This document shows positions 12,330 through 24,200 of a DNA stretch of 64,000 bases, piece by piece. How positions within the stretch are numbered: position 1 is the first letter of the stretch; the number at the start of each line of letters is the position of its first letter. The notes beneath the pieces are model-generated. The model was not told the DNA's origin and did not search any database. It worked only from the letters and a program-made list of their open reading frames with translations. Made by a program: the position numbers and the translations under genes. The DNA comes from Rotaria socialis (lineage: Eukaryota > Rotifera > Eurotatoria > Philodinida > Philodinidae), in NCBI GenBank assembly GCA_905331475.1, contig CAJNYU010001987.1, positions 346,401 to 410,400 on the forward strand, in the 5' to 3' direction.

Positions 12330-15300
12330 ATGTCTACAGCAGTTAGTGCATTCCGTTGGCTTGATATTCTTGAAAAAGAATTTGATAAATCATTTGTCGA
12401 TCTTGACTTATTACTTGGTGATATTGATCAAGATCAATCGGATATAACTGATGAAGGTCGAGCTAAAATGACTGTATTGAGTTCATGTTTCGCTCAACTA
12501 GCACATAAAGCACAAACTATTTCACAAACTAATGCTAAATTAGAAGTAAGTTTTATTTGTTTTAGTAGAAGTTTTTGGAAAAATGTTTTTCTATCAGGCC
12601 CAATTAATTGATATTCGGACAGAACTGATAGATGCTAAAGCTGATCGACAAGCATTAGAACAACAGTCGAAAGATATAATGCTTCAATTGCATGCCATAC
12701 AATTAGAATGTCAAACGTTAAAAAATCCAAGTGAAATTGAAGGTGCTGATACAATAAGAAAAAAATTGGTTTGTCGATTCTTCCTTTTTCTTTCTTCTAT
12801 AAGGTTTTACTTCAAGTTGAATGTTTATTTAGGAAGAACAAATATCTAAGCAGCGAGAAGAATTCAAACAAAATGTCACAGCTGAAATAAAAGCACAAGA
12901 ATTCGAAAAAGAAAACACTTCACTAAAAGCACAAATTGTTAATCTTCAATCTGAAATATATGGTTCGCGTTTAGCTGCAAAATATCTTGATAAAGAATTA
13001 GCTGGAAGGTGAATTATGTTTTTTTCTTCTATGATGGAAAGAAAAGTAGTATAATAAATCAATGAATCTTCTATGCAAAGCTATGTTAGAATAAATACTA
13101 GCTAATCGTTTCCATAGACTATTGGTAACGTGAAAATAGACGAGTCTTGTATAACATCATGCTTGATATATGTACGCAAAAAAAGGAGAGTATCCTTAAT
13201 TTGTTTGTAACTACATTTAATCATTATGCGATAAATTCCAAGTATAATTTCTTAGATTTTGATAGAAAAACAAGTTTGTGTGAGTGGACTCCTTAATTGC
13301 TTTCATAATTAAAATAGTTTATTTCCTGTCTAAATAAATTAGATAGATCTACTTGTTCCCTCATGCCATTGGTATTGAATCCCATGTGAATACTACGAAC
13401 ATGCCTTTCTTTTTTTTTTGTTTCGACCTGACCTAGAAAACTTAGATTATGTCGGATGGAACTTTTTTCAAGGGAAAACAAGAATTTGTTATGTCTATTT
13501 TCTTTATTCAGCGTCGATTGATGTTTTGGAAAGTTGTAAATTCATAGTTTCTCTTAATCTAAACGATGCAAGTACTTTTGAATAGTCTCCACATGTCACA
13601 GAGCCCTTATCAGACATCTGCCATTACGGCTTTTGATTACATATCAGAGCATAAGCAAGTTCATATATGAACATTAGTGTAGAATTCATTTCTGAACAAT
13701 AATCATTTTCTTCAACTACTTCTGAATGCGTAGTAATCGTCATAGTCTCACTATCATTAGAATATAATTGCTATTTGTCGGCTAACAAGGAGTTACAGAA
13801 AAACTAAATAATACTTAAGCCTGGATGATAAAACTGTGGCTGGTCGAAATAAAAATATTTTGAAAACCTGCGTTGATTTCTATCTACGAACTATAAATAG
13901 CGTCCAAGTCTACTACTAGACAGAGAAAGGGTGAGAACTCTATGTCGGATAACAAAGGCATTTCATATACAACTGATAAAGGTTGTTAGCAAACATTACA
14001 AACCCACGAACTTTCCAGTCAGCTTCGAATTATACCAACATACATATTTTTTTTTGCACCCCATAGATTCATATCAAACGATTGTAGAATGTCCTTACAG
14101 TATTATCTATGTTTACTGCTGTTAATAATTTTATAGTATTTAGTACAGCAATTCTTTCATGAACATATGCGTATTCCATTAAGTAATCGTTGCATTACAC
14201 ACTGCTAAATAGAAACCAAATTGCATTAAAAAAAAACAGAAGTACCAATAATATTTTATTGCTGGTACATCTCATATATTCCTCTACCAAAGCAATCAAC
14301 ATACATTTGCTTATCTCTTCTTCTCTTATTTTTAATAATAACAGCTCTTTAAAAACGAATCAACGATGTGCTAATGATTTAAACGTAACGATAATTATTT
14401 TTGACAGTAAACTCAACATATTAAAATTATCATTTATTTTGATAGCGAAAGTATTGATGCGAAAGCAATCTTGGCTAAATTTCCTCCATGTCTTCATCTT
14501 TCTTTATATCATTGGTCATCAATTTCCCTTAATAGATTACTCTAAGAAACCAAGCAGTAAAATAAATATTATTCTTAATAAATGGCATATTATTTATTTT
14601 CCATACGATATAGACAATAAACGTGTTCTATACTAAAATCTTCTCTTAAATAGAATCCAACAAATCCAATTACTTGGCCGTGATTTACGGGGAGCTGATC
14701 ATGAAAATTTATGGAATCAACTTGAAGCTGAAATACATTTACATCGTCATAAAACTGTTATACGTGCATGTCGTGGGCGAGATAAAGTTAATAAACCTTC
14801 AACGGTACCACCAGGACATGTAATGAGCATTTTGTTTTTGTTTTCAATTTATGATTTTATTTTTCTTAATTAGGATTTTAATACTTTGAAAAAAAGTCAT
14901 GGCGTAGGAGAAATTCGCACCATTGAACTTCATAAAGATGCTAAAGAAGCATTGGGAATATCCATAACAGGTGGTAAAGAACATGGTCTACCTATTCTGA
15001 TCTCGGAAATTCATGACGATGGTCCAGCATGGCGTTGTGGAAAACTCTACGTAGGAGATTCAATATTAGCTGTGAATAAACAAGATTTACGTGATGTGAA
15101 TCACAGAGAAGCTGTTCAAATCTTATCATCTGTTGTATGTAGATGAGAATTGAAAAACAAAATACTATAGTTTAATATTTTTATTTTTGAACTAGAAAGG
15201 AGATATAACATTGACCGTTGTTTTTGTTGCACCAGATGATAGCGACGATGAAGATCTATCAAATTGTGATCCTGAAAATCATTTAAAATATAAATTTATT

Positions 15301-15614
15301 AGCGAAGAAACTGGAAATAATCATCGTATTGAACCGAAACGTTCTTCATCAAGTGACATTGAGTCAATTCAGCGTATTAAAGAGCTATCTGTATCGAATG
15401 GAAATCAAAGAAAACATATTTTGGAGCAAATAGATGGAGCTGATACAGTCAGTATTGATAGTTATCCAAGGTAATGAATCAAATTTGTGTTTCTTTTCTT
15501 TGTCGTCTATGGATTTCTTTTTTTTCTTCTAGAGATAGCCCATCAGTGATCGACAGATATCTTAAACATACACAACAATATTTACCAGTTAAACGTACCG
15601 ACTCCAAAGAGTGA
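12330..15614 (+). CDS. GOPC: GOPC / PIST homologue (Golgi PDZ and coiled-coil protein)
   Basis: Seven exons: 12330-12545, 12598-12768, 12833-13008, 14654-14819, 14874-15134, 15196-15470, 15533-15614, giving 448 residues (human about 462). The family is a peripheral trans-Golgi scaffold that binds membrane-protein C-termini through its PDZ domain and Rab/SNARE partners through its coiled coil, steering receptors between surface and lysosome. Seen here: the N-terminal [20 protein letters not shown] block, a coiled coil (about residues 65-195) ending in the near-invariant [12 protein letters not shown], the family signature [20 protein letters not shown], and one PDZ domain (about 250-342) with carboxylate loop ALGIS and [17 protein letters not shown]. 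The tail is acidic, then Ser-rich, and diverges from vertebrates. Intron 3 is unusually long (13009-14653). No damage seen. Confidence 0.96.
13009..14653 (+). other. Long intron 3 of GOPC
   Basis: A 1.6-kb intron in a gene whose other introns are 50-65 nt. It separates the coiled-coil exon (ends GGA AG) from the [12 protein letters not shown] exon. I see no conserved exon or repeat inside; short open frames here have no recognisable content. Confidence 0.7.
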
Positions 15615-18230
15615 TCATTATCTAGGCAATTGATGAGGAACTTTCATCTCATTTCTTTTTTTGTCTCTTAATTATTTATAAAACATTGTTATTGCATAAT
15701 TTTAACCGGTAGAAATCCAGCGGAAAATTAAAAAAATAAACTGTATGTGATAGACGATCTTTTTAATATATTTGTTCTTAACTCATATCGTTTCATTTGT
15801 CGCTTTTTCTCTCTAATTAAATATACACACATATATATATATATATATATACATAAACATCGTATTTAAAAATATTGTTGTCTGTGACTATATTTATTTA
15901 ATATAGAATTTTCTCGTTTTATTTAACGAAAGCGTTTTTTTTCTGACTCTCGTCAATCGTCAACAAATGAGAGCCAACAAAACGTGACCATTATAATTTC
16001 TATCTATATTATTAAGATATGATAGTCATTAACTGAAAGAATGCACGTGTTGATGTATGCGAATAGCAAATACAAATCAATATCTAACATCAGTTTTGCA
16101 TTAAGGCTTAATCAAAATTTTTGCTTGACAAGCAAATAGAAAAAAAAAGAAAAAGAACAAAAAAATCTTTGCAAGTCTTCTAATGACTGCTGATCACACA
16201 ATCGTTTTTTTTTTGTATGAAATATATTTAGGTTTTGTTCTATTTGGCTTGCACGATATTCGATTTCAAGAATCAAGTTATAAAGGTAAAGTGCAAATAT
16301 GCCGAAAAAATGATAAATAAGTAAAAGTCGTGATAAAAATGATATTTGAACAACTGTAAATTCCATTGATTATTGAATTTCTGCATAAAGTAAATAAATA
16401 TTTTTATGTTATCTTTTATAATATTCTTCTTAATCGCCGAAACGTTTGGTAGACAACTGTTATATCGTAACAGGTTGTTTCTTTTCAGTTTCTTCTCGAC
16501 GACTATTTTCCTTATTATATAGATAGATTATGAACGATAAAAGTGGTCAGCACCTACTAAACAGAGTACAGAGAACAGACAAATATATGTATACTAGTAC
16601 ACTGCTATATATTTATTCTCAATGTCTTAAGAACTAATGACGATGATCGTCAGTAACTAAGCAAAACATACATCATAGGAGCTTTCGAAAAAAGACTATT
16701 GTTCCTGGTATTTTGTAAGCTTCGCATCGTGTCTCATCCCATTCCATCATCTGATAAGAACGTGTACGCCAGCGTTCTAAATCATCCAAATGTTCTTTTG
16801 TTTTTTTTTCTTTCGTTCCATCTAGATCAACTCTATTTTTTATTAGTTTTTTTTGTTTTGTTTTTATATTTAGATGGCACGATCATCGTTTTTTAGTCTT
16901 TTTCATGCATGCAGATGAAAATTTGACCAATAAATGAGTTAGATCAATGTCTAACATCAATCAGGATTAGAGTCACTGACTTCATTTTTCTTGATTACTT
17001 TCTATTATATTATTTTCAAATCCATAGGAAATAACTCCATACTAATACTAGTACCTGTATTTATAATTCGTTTACATATCAATGTAGATAGAGTACACGT
17101 CAATATGATAAATGATAACGACCGTTAACATTGCTAAAAACAGTTTTTCTCTTTTTTTTACAATAGCATAGTAAGATATTTAGTTAGTGTCTGCCTTCTT
17201 TATCTTTATAGGGAGAACAATAATGAGACTTTAGGTAGAATATTCTCTCTTACGAGAAAAAATATAAGGCTAAGAAGAGACATAAATCATTTATGCTAAA
17301 AACATCTCTTCCGCAGACGATAGAAAGCAATCATAAACTTCTTCGTTGATGATTATTATAGATACGACTAAAAGAAAAAATTTACATTTTATATGCAATA
17401 GAACAGTGCCATTTTATGCATCTGTCCTTTGCTATTTGTTCTAGAATAAGATTAAGTTAGATCATCATGCAAACACGTTCGCTTCCAAAGCCTACGCATA
17501 CATACATTCATACAAACTAAGAATTGCACGTTTATACATTCATACCGGAGTAAAACATTAAAGTAAGAAAGAAGAAGAAAAAACGATATGTTCTCTAATA
17601 ATACCCCTAACGTGAGAATGATATACTATTAGTAAATAAATCATACGCTCAGACATAAAGACATCATCTCCGTTGTTAATTTAATGTGCATTAGAAGGTC
17701 GGTTCCTTATCGCTGTTTTTTGTCTCCAGTGTTTTATCTAGATTTTTCACTCCCGGGAGGGCAGGCAAAAGTTTTTTAAGGGACTAACTGCCATGAGTAA
17801 TATCAAGCCTATCATACTGATGCGTTCGAAAGATCTGTGTTTTGTAAGTCATATAAAAGTTAATTATTTATTTCATTTTTCTCGGGAGGGCAAAATGTTC
17901 ATTGCCTTTCCGTCGGATAAAAAACTGTTTGTCTCGTAATAAATCGTGATATATTTTATTATTAAAACTTCGTAATTTTTATTCTGATTCTTCTCTTTCT
18001 TTCTTCTTCTTTCTATACCTAAAGCCCTTTTCTAAAAATAAAAATAATTCTTATATTCTTGATATCTGCTTTAGTCATTCTATGCTTGCGTGTGCATAAT
18101 CAGTTGGAAGATTTATTTATTTTATCTAGAAATATCAATTCATCGGTATGTATTAAAATTTTAGGAATTGAATGAAGCCTCAATGTGCTGAAAAGTCTAC
18201 CAATACCATTGATTAAAATATCGATTTATC
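15615..18230. other. Intergenic region between GOPC and ADCY10
   Basis: 2.6 kb of AT-rich sequence. It contains a CA/TA microsatellite at about 15822-15854 and, just before ADCY10, an acceptor-like TTTTAG (to about 18164) that probably starts the ADCY10 transcript body. No supported exon or RNA gene. Confidence 0.55.
18172..18216 (+). promoter_or_regulatory. Upstream ORF in ADCY10 leader
   Basis: Between the TTTTAG acceptor and the ADCY10 ATG lies a complete 14-codon frame (MKPQCAEKSTNTID, stop TAA) in a different frame from the main ORF. If the leader starts at the acceptor, ribosomes would meet this ATG first, so it could dampen translation. Functional role is inference only. Confidence 0.4.
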
Positions 18231-21200
18231 ATGCACCAACGACCTGAAACCATTCATCCGGAAAGGAAAGCATCATCAATAAACAGGCATCTGAATAACG
18301 GCTGGCGACAAAAGTCATTACGACAAACACATTCTCGTGGTTTACCATTGTTGGTTAAAGAAACTGTAAACATGGTTGCTAAGACTTTACAATTAACTAA
18401 TTCGATGGCTGTTGTAAATGAACACACCATCGAGCGAAACCATGAACAAGAAGACAACGATGATAGCGATAATGATAGATTAGATATTGGACAAAACGTA
18501 CAAGCACATATTCCAGATATTGTTCTAAATAATTTAAGTGACTTAATTGATCGGAAAGGTCTTATATCTATACCCAATGAACATAAATATGATCATTCCA
18601 CATTATTATTTCTTGATGTATCCGGTTTTACATCTTTAACAGAACAATATTCAAACGCTACAAATTTAGGAATCGATCAATTGACGCGAACATTAAATTC
18701 TTACTTTGAAAAAGTTGTTTTTGAAATCTTAACACATGGAGGTGATATATATAAATTTGCTGGTGATGCTATACTCGCATTGTGGACAAAAGAAACGATG
18801 GGCCCACAACAAGCATTAACATGTGCATTACAATTGCAACAAGAGTGTGGTGCTTATGAAACAGATGTTGGTGTTATACTACGTCTTAAAGTAGCACTTG
18901 CCTATGGACCTGTTTGTGCTGTATTCGTTGGCATAGATGAGTTTAAACATTATCTATTAACGGGCAATTGTGTTAAAGATGTTAATATGTGTGAACAATT
19001 ATGTGAACCTGGTGATATTATATTAACAAAAGCTGTTTACGAACGATTACAGTCAATACCGTTCGATTGTAAATTTGTACCTGTTAGTGAAGATATCGAT
19101 CCTAAACATGAACACATCGCTGTAAAATATTCACAAGCAAAACCTTCATCAGATTCTGATTCTGATTCCAACGAACATATGAAAAATTCAACCGTGATGC
19201 ATGACAAGCGAGTATGTAATCAATCATGATTTGTTATAAACTTTAGATACGATCTAAGATTTCTCTCTATGATAAAAAGGATGCAAATTAATACGAAGAA
19301 ACAATTTGTTAGATTTATCAAAATTCGATTCTTCTCAGTAAGATAAACATTGAAGAAAAACCAAAACACCATTTCATAGTTTCTATGCGTTTATAAGCTT
19401 TTTGATAGAGCATCTCAATGAGAAAATTTATCATGTCATTTTTTTCGATTTGATCATGTACTTGCCTCAAGTATTGTCTGGCATATATTATCATGAAGTG
19501 AACGAGTCCTCCAAGAGACAGATCTAATTATTCGAAAGATAGAAGTCTATCAAATATATATATATATATATATATATGTTGTGGTCAAAATTCAAATCCA
19601 GTCAAATTTAAAATTTGCCCAATATAATCTCAGTTAAAATTCTAATTTCGATTTTCGCTAAAGAAATTGTTGCTTCTTTATGTTTTTTTCTTTAGTTTAT
19701 TTTGCTCATCAAAAGGAATTTCCGATTTCGTCTAGTCAAAATCGAAATTAGAATTCAAATTTAAAATTTGACTGGATCTGAATTTTGACCACAAGATATA
19801 TTCAGAAAATAACTGTATCGAAATAATAACAAAAATAAAATCCGACTATGATAAGATCTATCTACTGTTATTTAGTTGATCGGCAGACTTTCCTCTTTCA
19901 AAACAAAACATTTTGCTGTCATGCTAATATTACAATGCTTAGGAATACATATGAGCATTCTTTCTGCGACCTTGCACCGCTTAATAATTGACATAAAAAA
20001 AAAGTTAACCTACAAAACTACATTAGGTTTATTAAATTTTGAATTCATTTATCATAATGATAATTTTCGTCTTTGCAGTCTATGACCTTAGCAAAATTCA
20101 TTATTTAGATTATTTTGATCTCCAGCAATATAATAATCCTCTTATCGTGAATGGGTTCGTTTCTTTTCTTTTCATCAATATGCTTGATGCCCTCCCTATT
20201 TCTATTTTCAATTCTTTTCTTGATAAAAGAAAAAATTCTTCTAACTTAATTTCAGTCGATTTCGACATACAATTAATAACTCAGTTATTGTACTAAAGTG
20301 TAGCTCCGATGATGCTGTCAGTCTTAATTCAAGTGAATCTCATCAGGCAAAAAAACGTTAATAAAAGCTAACATCTTGTCATGAATCTTCTTTTTTTTGA
20401 ACACGAAATATCTAAATGTAATAAGAATTCTAGAAGAATTATCGGAACAACGACACAAACATAGTTATTCTCATGAGACACACACTACACTTGTGTGTAC
20501 ATAGAGTTAGAATTTGATTTAGTTTGTCTTCAAAAACAAAAATACAAACGAATATTCCAGCGAGATAAAAATTTCTAATCAAAATCAGACCAGTTAGGAA
20601 ATCCTAGGAGAAAGAAAAGAAAAGCATGCTAACAAATCTCAAAATTAACTATTAAAAATGAGATTCGATTAATTTCTGTCGAATCAATAAAATAAATCGT
20701 GTAAATCAAACCTTAGAAAATTCAGATTATCGTTATACATGTCCGTTGAGTAAAATAACTCATCTTTAACAATCATATACTTTTATACAAGGATTTCCCG
20801 ATAGAAATAAACTCATCAAGATAGATTATACCATGAATACTTTGATTAATTATTCCTCTGAGATAAAACTAATCAATAGAGAATTTTATTCATGAGTTTT
20901 GCATTCTACCTAGGATACGTTGAACCAAGACATCGTCCTTGATAATAATTACAATGATTTATCTGACCATAATTTGTCTAATGATGAACTTAATCTTAAA
21001 ATTAATGTATTAATAAAATCATTTTTGCTACATTGTGTTCGTCAACGTATTGAACGTAAACAATCATTGGATTACTTATCTGAATTACGTCGTGTAACAA
21101 TATCATTCATTAATCTTGATATAACAAATGAACATACAATAAATGATAATTTACATGAAAATATAAATAAAATATTTGTTCAAATCTATGAATCAACTAA

Positions 21201-24200
21201 AATGATGGGTGGAGTTCTAACGAAAGCATTATTGTTTGATAAAGGTTTTTCATTTCTATGTGTTTTTGGTTTACCTGGCTATAAACAAGGCGATGATACA
21301 GCGAATGCACTTAAATGTGCTCAAATGATTCATTCAACGATTCGAGAGCAATGCCAATTCGTTGATAAATGTTCAATTGGTGTAAATAATGATACAGATT
21401 CTTTTTGTTTTGTCTAGAAAACACATTTTTACATTTTCGTTAGGTTAGGTGACAACTGGTCTTACGTATTGTGGTGTCGTCGGACATGAAGCACGTTGTG
21501 AATACACAGTGATCGGTCGAAAAGTGAATATGGCGGCACGTTTAATGTGTAATTATCCAAATTTAATCTCGTGTGATCAAGAAACATACTATAATTCACG
21601 TTTAATTAGTCGACTATTTCAAAAATTACCTGCTAAAACTTTAAAAGTAAGATAATAAGAGAAACTTTGGGATTTATGATGTTTTTTTCTCTCTGTAAGG
21701 GAATGACTAATGTCGGAGTCATTTGGCAATATGGCGACTATCCTGATGTACCACAAATAATTGAATCAAGTCGAACTTTAAGTCTTCAATTCAATGAAAT
21801 TAAACAAGAAAATTATCCATTATTAGGAAGAAGAATGGAACTAATGATTGTTGCAGCACAAATCATGCTACTTGATGAACCAGTTAATAGTAAAAACAGA
21901 CGAAGAGATCTTGCTGCTTTAATATTTGAAGGTTAGAAAATCGACTTAACTTATTCGATTAACATAATATTCACGTCTACTAGTAGTATTCAGAATTTTT
22001 CAGAACAAATTGCTTTTCAATAGTTTCTAGCTAAAATTAGATCAATATAATTATAGGTCAAGTATCGTCATTCGAAAAAACACTTGATAGAATGACGAAT
22101 AATTTAGAGTGAAGGGTCTAAGCGTGTTTCACCTTTCATAATTGTTTATGCTTCACGATAATCTACTTCATACACTTAAATCTTAAGGAATTCTATTGTG
22201 TTTCATGATGATTAGATTTTTTTTAAATAAAATTTTCATCATAGGTGAAGATAAAATTGGTCGAAGTCGTCTGTTACAATTTATAGCTAATGCATTAGAA
22301 AGCTCAACAAATGTTCATAATTCACCAGCTTTTACTTATTCTAATGAAACCTACATTCCAACTGATACAACGAGGAATAGTAATAATAACATTCTACCAA
22401 TAAATGCTAATGTTCCAGAACCAAGATCATCAATAACGACGAATGCAAGTGATTTAGGAGTAAATAAAAAACTATCTATACAAGTTATTAATTATCGTTG
22501 TCAATTCGAACAACGTTTCAATGAATTTGGTTTACTACGTTCATTGTTACGACAATTATTACAATTTCAAAATGATAAAAGTCAATATGAATGCGAACAA
22601 TACCTTTTACGTTTATTCGATATCAATAAAGCAAATGATTTACATCTAAGACGCAATTTATTCCTATTAAATGATTTACTCGATGTTCGATTTCGTCGTA
22701 GTCATATTGAAACAGACAGTGTTAATGAAACTAATTTAGCTAAGACTTATGAAGTCAATCTCAATGAATTAATTTTACATATTTTAAATAAACTTATTGA
22801 TCAAACAAATAACACTGCAGAATTAACTGTACCAACAACAGGGGGCAACATGGTAAATATGCCAAGGTAAATTCAAGTTCTTCAATATTCTATAACTTCT
22901 TTAAAGTTACTAAAAAATTGGATTTTCTACAACAATTTACAGTTCGATTTAATTGGATATATTACAGTTCAAAAGTTTGCAAAACGGAGATATTATATTA
23001 GAAATAGTTAAATTACGAAAGTTTTAGATTTTCTCATTGTTCATATCCTAAGATATGTCTTTTGCACAGTTCAAATCATAGATGTCCATGGCGGCGCGGT
23101 AGCGGGATGGCAGCGGCAGATTTTCACCCGCGATGAACATTTATGGTTCAAATGTACTTTCAAGTCGAAATATCAAAAAGCCCCTTTTTTGTTGAACAAT
23201 GGAATGAAAATCTAATAATATTCATAGCTAACCTATAAGATGATTTTAAGATTGCATCTTGATTGCTGTAGTTCTAGAGTTTTTATCTCAAAGACACATA
23301 GTTTCCATTTACAGTACATTTTTTCACAACCCTTGTTCTAGTTCAAATGGTCTTCAATCTCATACTTCATTCAGTTCAACAACAAGTTTTATTGGATCGA
23401 TTCCAACAGTATCAAAAATTATATTTATAATCGATGATATTCATTTTGCTGATGAAAGTTCTCTGAAACATTTACTTACATTAGGTAGTCATAGTAAATC
23501 ACTATTAATTCTTTCAATGAAACCACCTAGAAATAATCAAAATGACGGTTCAATATCAAATATGCTCCAATCAATAAGTACAGATTCACATGTTTATCTT
23601 CGCCGACTACCTGGCTTAGAATTACGTTATTTAGCAACACTCGGTAGGTCAAAATTGGCTGTTTTGGTGCCTACAACATTTCTCTCTTTCATTTCTAGGA
23701 TGTCAAATGTTATGTGTTCATCGAGTTCCATCGAAAGTTGTTAAAGTATTTAATGAAAGTTGTAATGGAATTCCTGGGTTTTGTGAACAAATTTTACTTG
23801 ATTTATTACGTAAAGATAAAATCTATATCATCGATGAAGACGGCGAAGACGGTGATCAAAGACATGATGAAGATTTAAATCTAACTGAGGGCGATGCTGA
23901 TAAACTTCTATTAAATAATCGAGCCAAAATCGGTCTATTTAAAACACTTTTTTCACGTCGAAAACAATCAATATCAGTTGAACAACGTTTCAATGAACGT
24001 GCATTTTCTCGTATATGCGTATTACGTAATCCCGATGAAAATGATTTTAATGCTGATTGTCAACAAAATTTTCAAAATTATATTATGTGTCGTATCGATC
24101 GGTTATCCGAAGGTGAAAGTCTTCTCGTAAAAATTGCTGCTATTATAGGTAATACATTTTCGCGAATGTTTTTATGGCATTTAGTTGATCCGCAATCAAA

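Noticed and set aside
14190-14636. 148-codon plus-strand frame in GOPC intron 3
   Set aside because: Composition is that of AT-rich intron (Ile/Leu/Asn/Ser), no recognisable domain, and GOPC reads cleanly across the intron without it.
16112-16366. 84-codon minus-strand frame between GOPC and ADCY10
   Set aside because: Phe/Leu-rich translation of T-rich DNA with no start context or domain.
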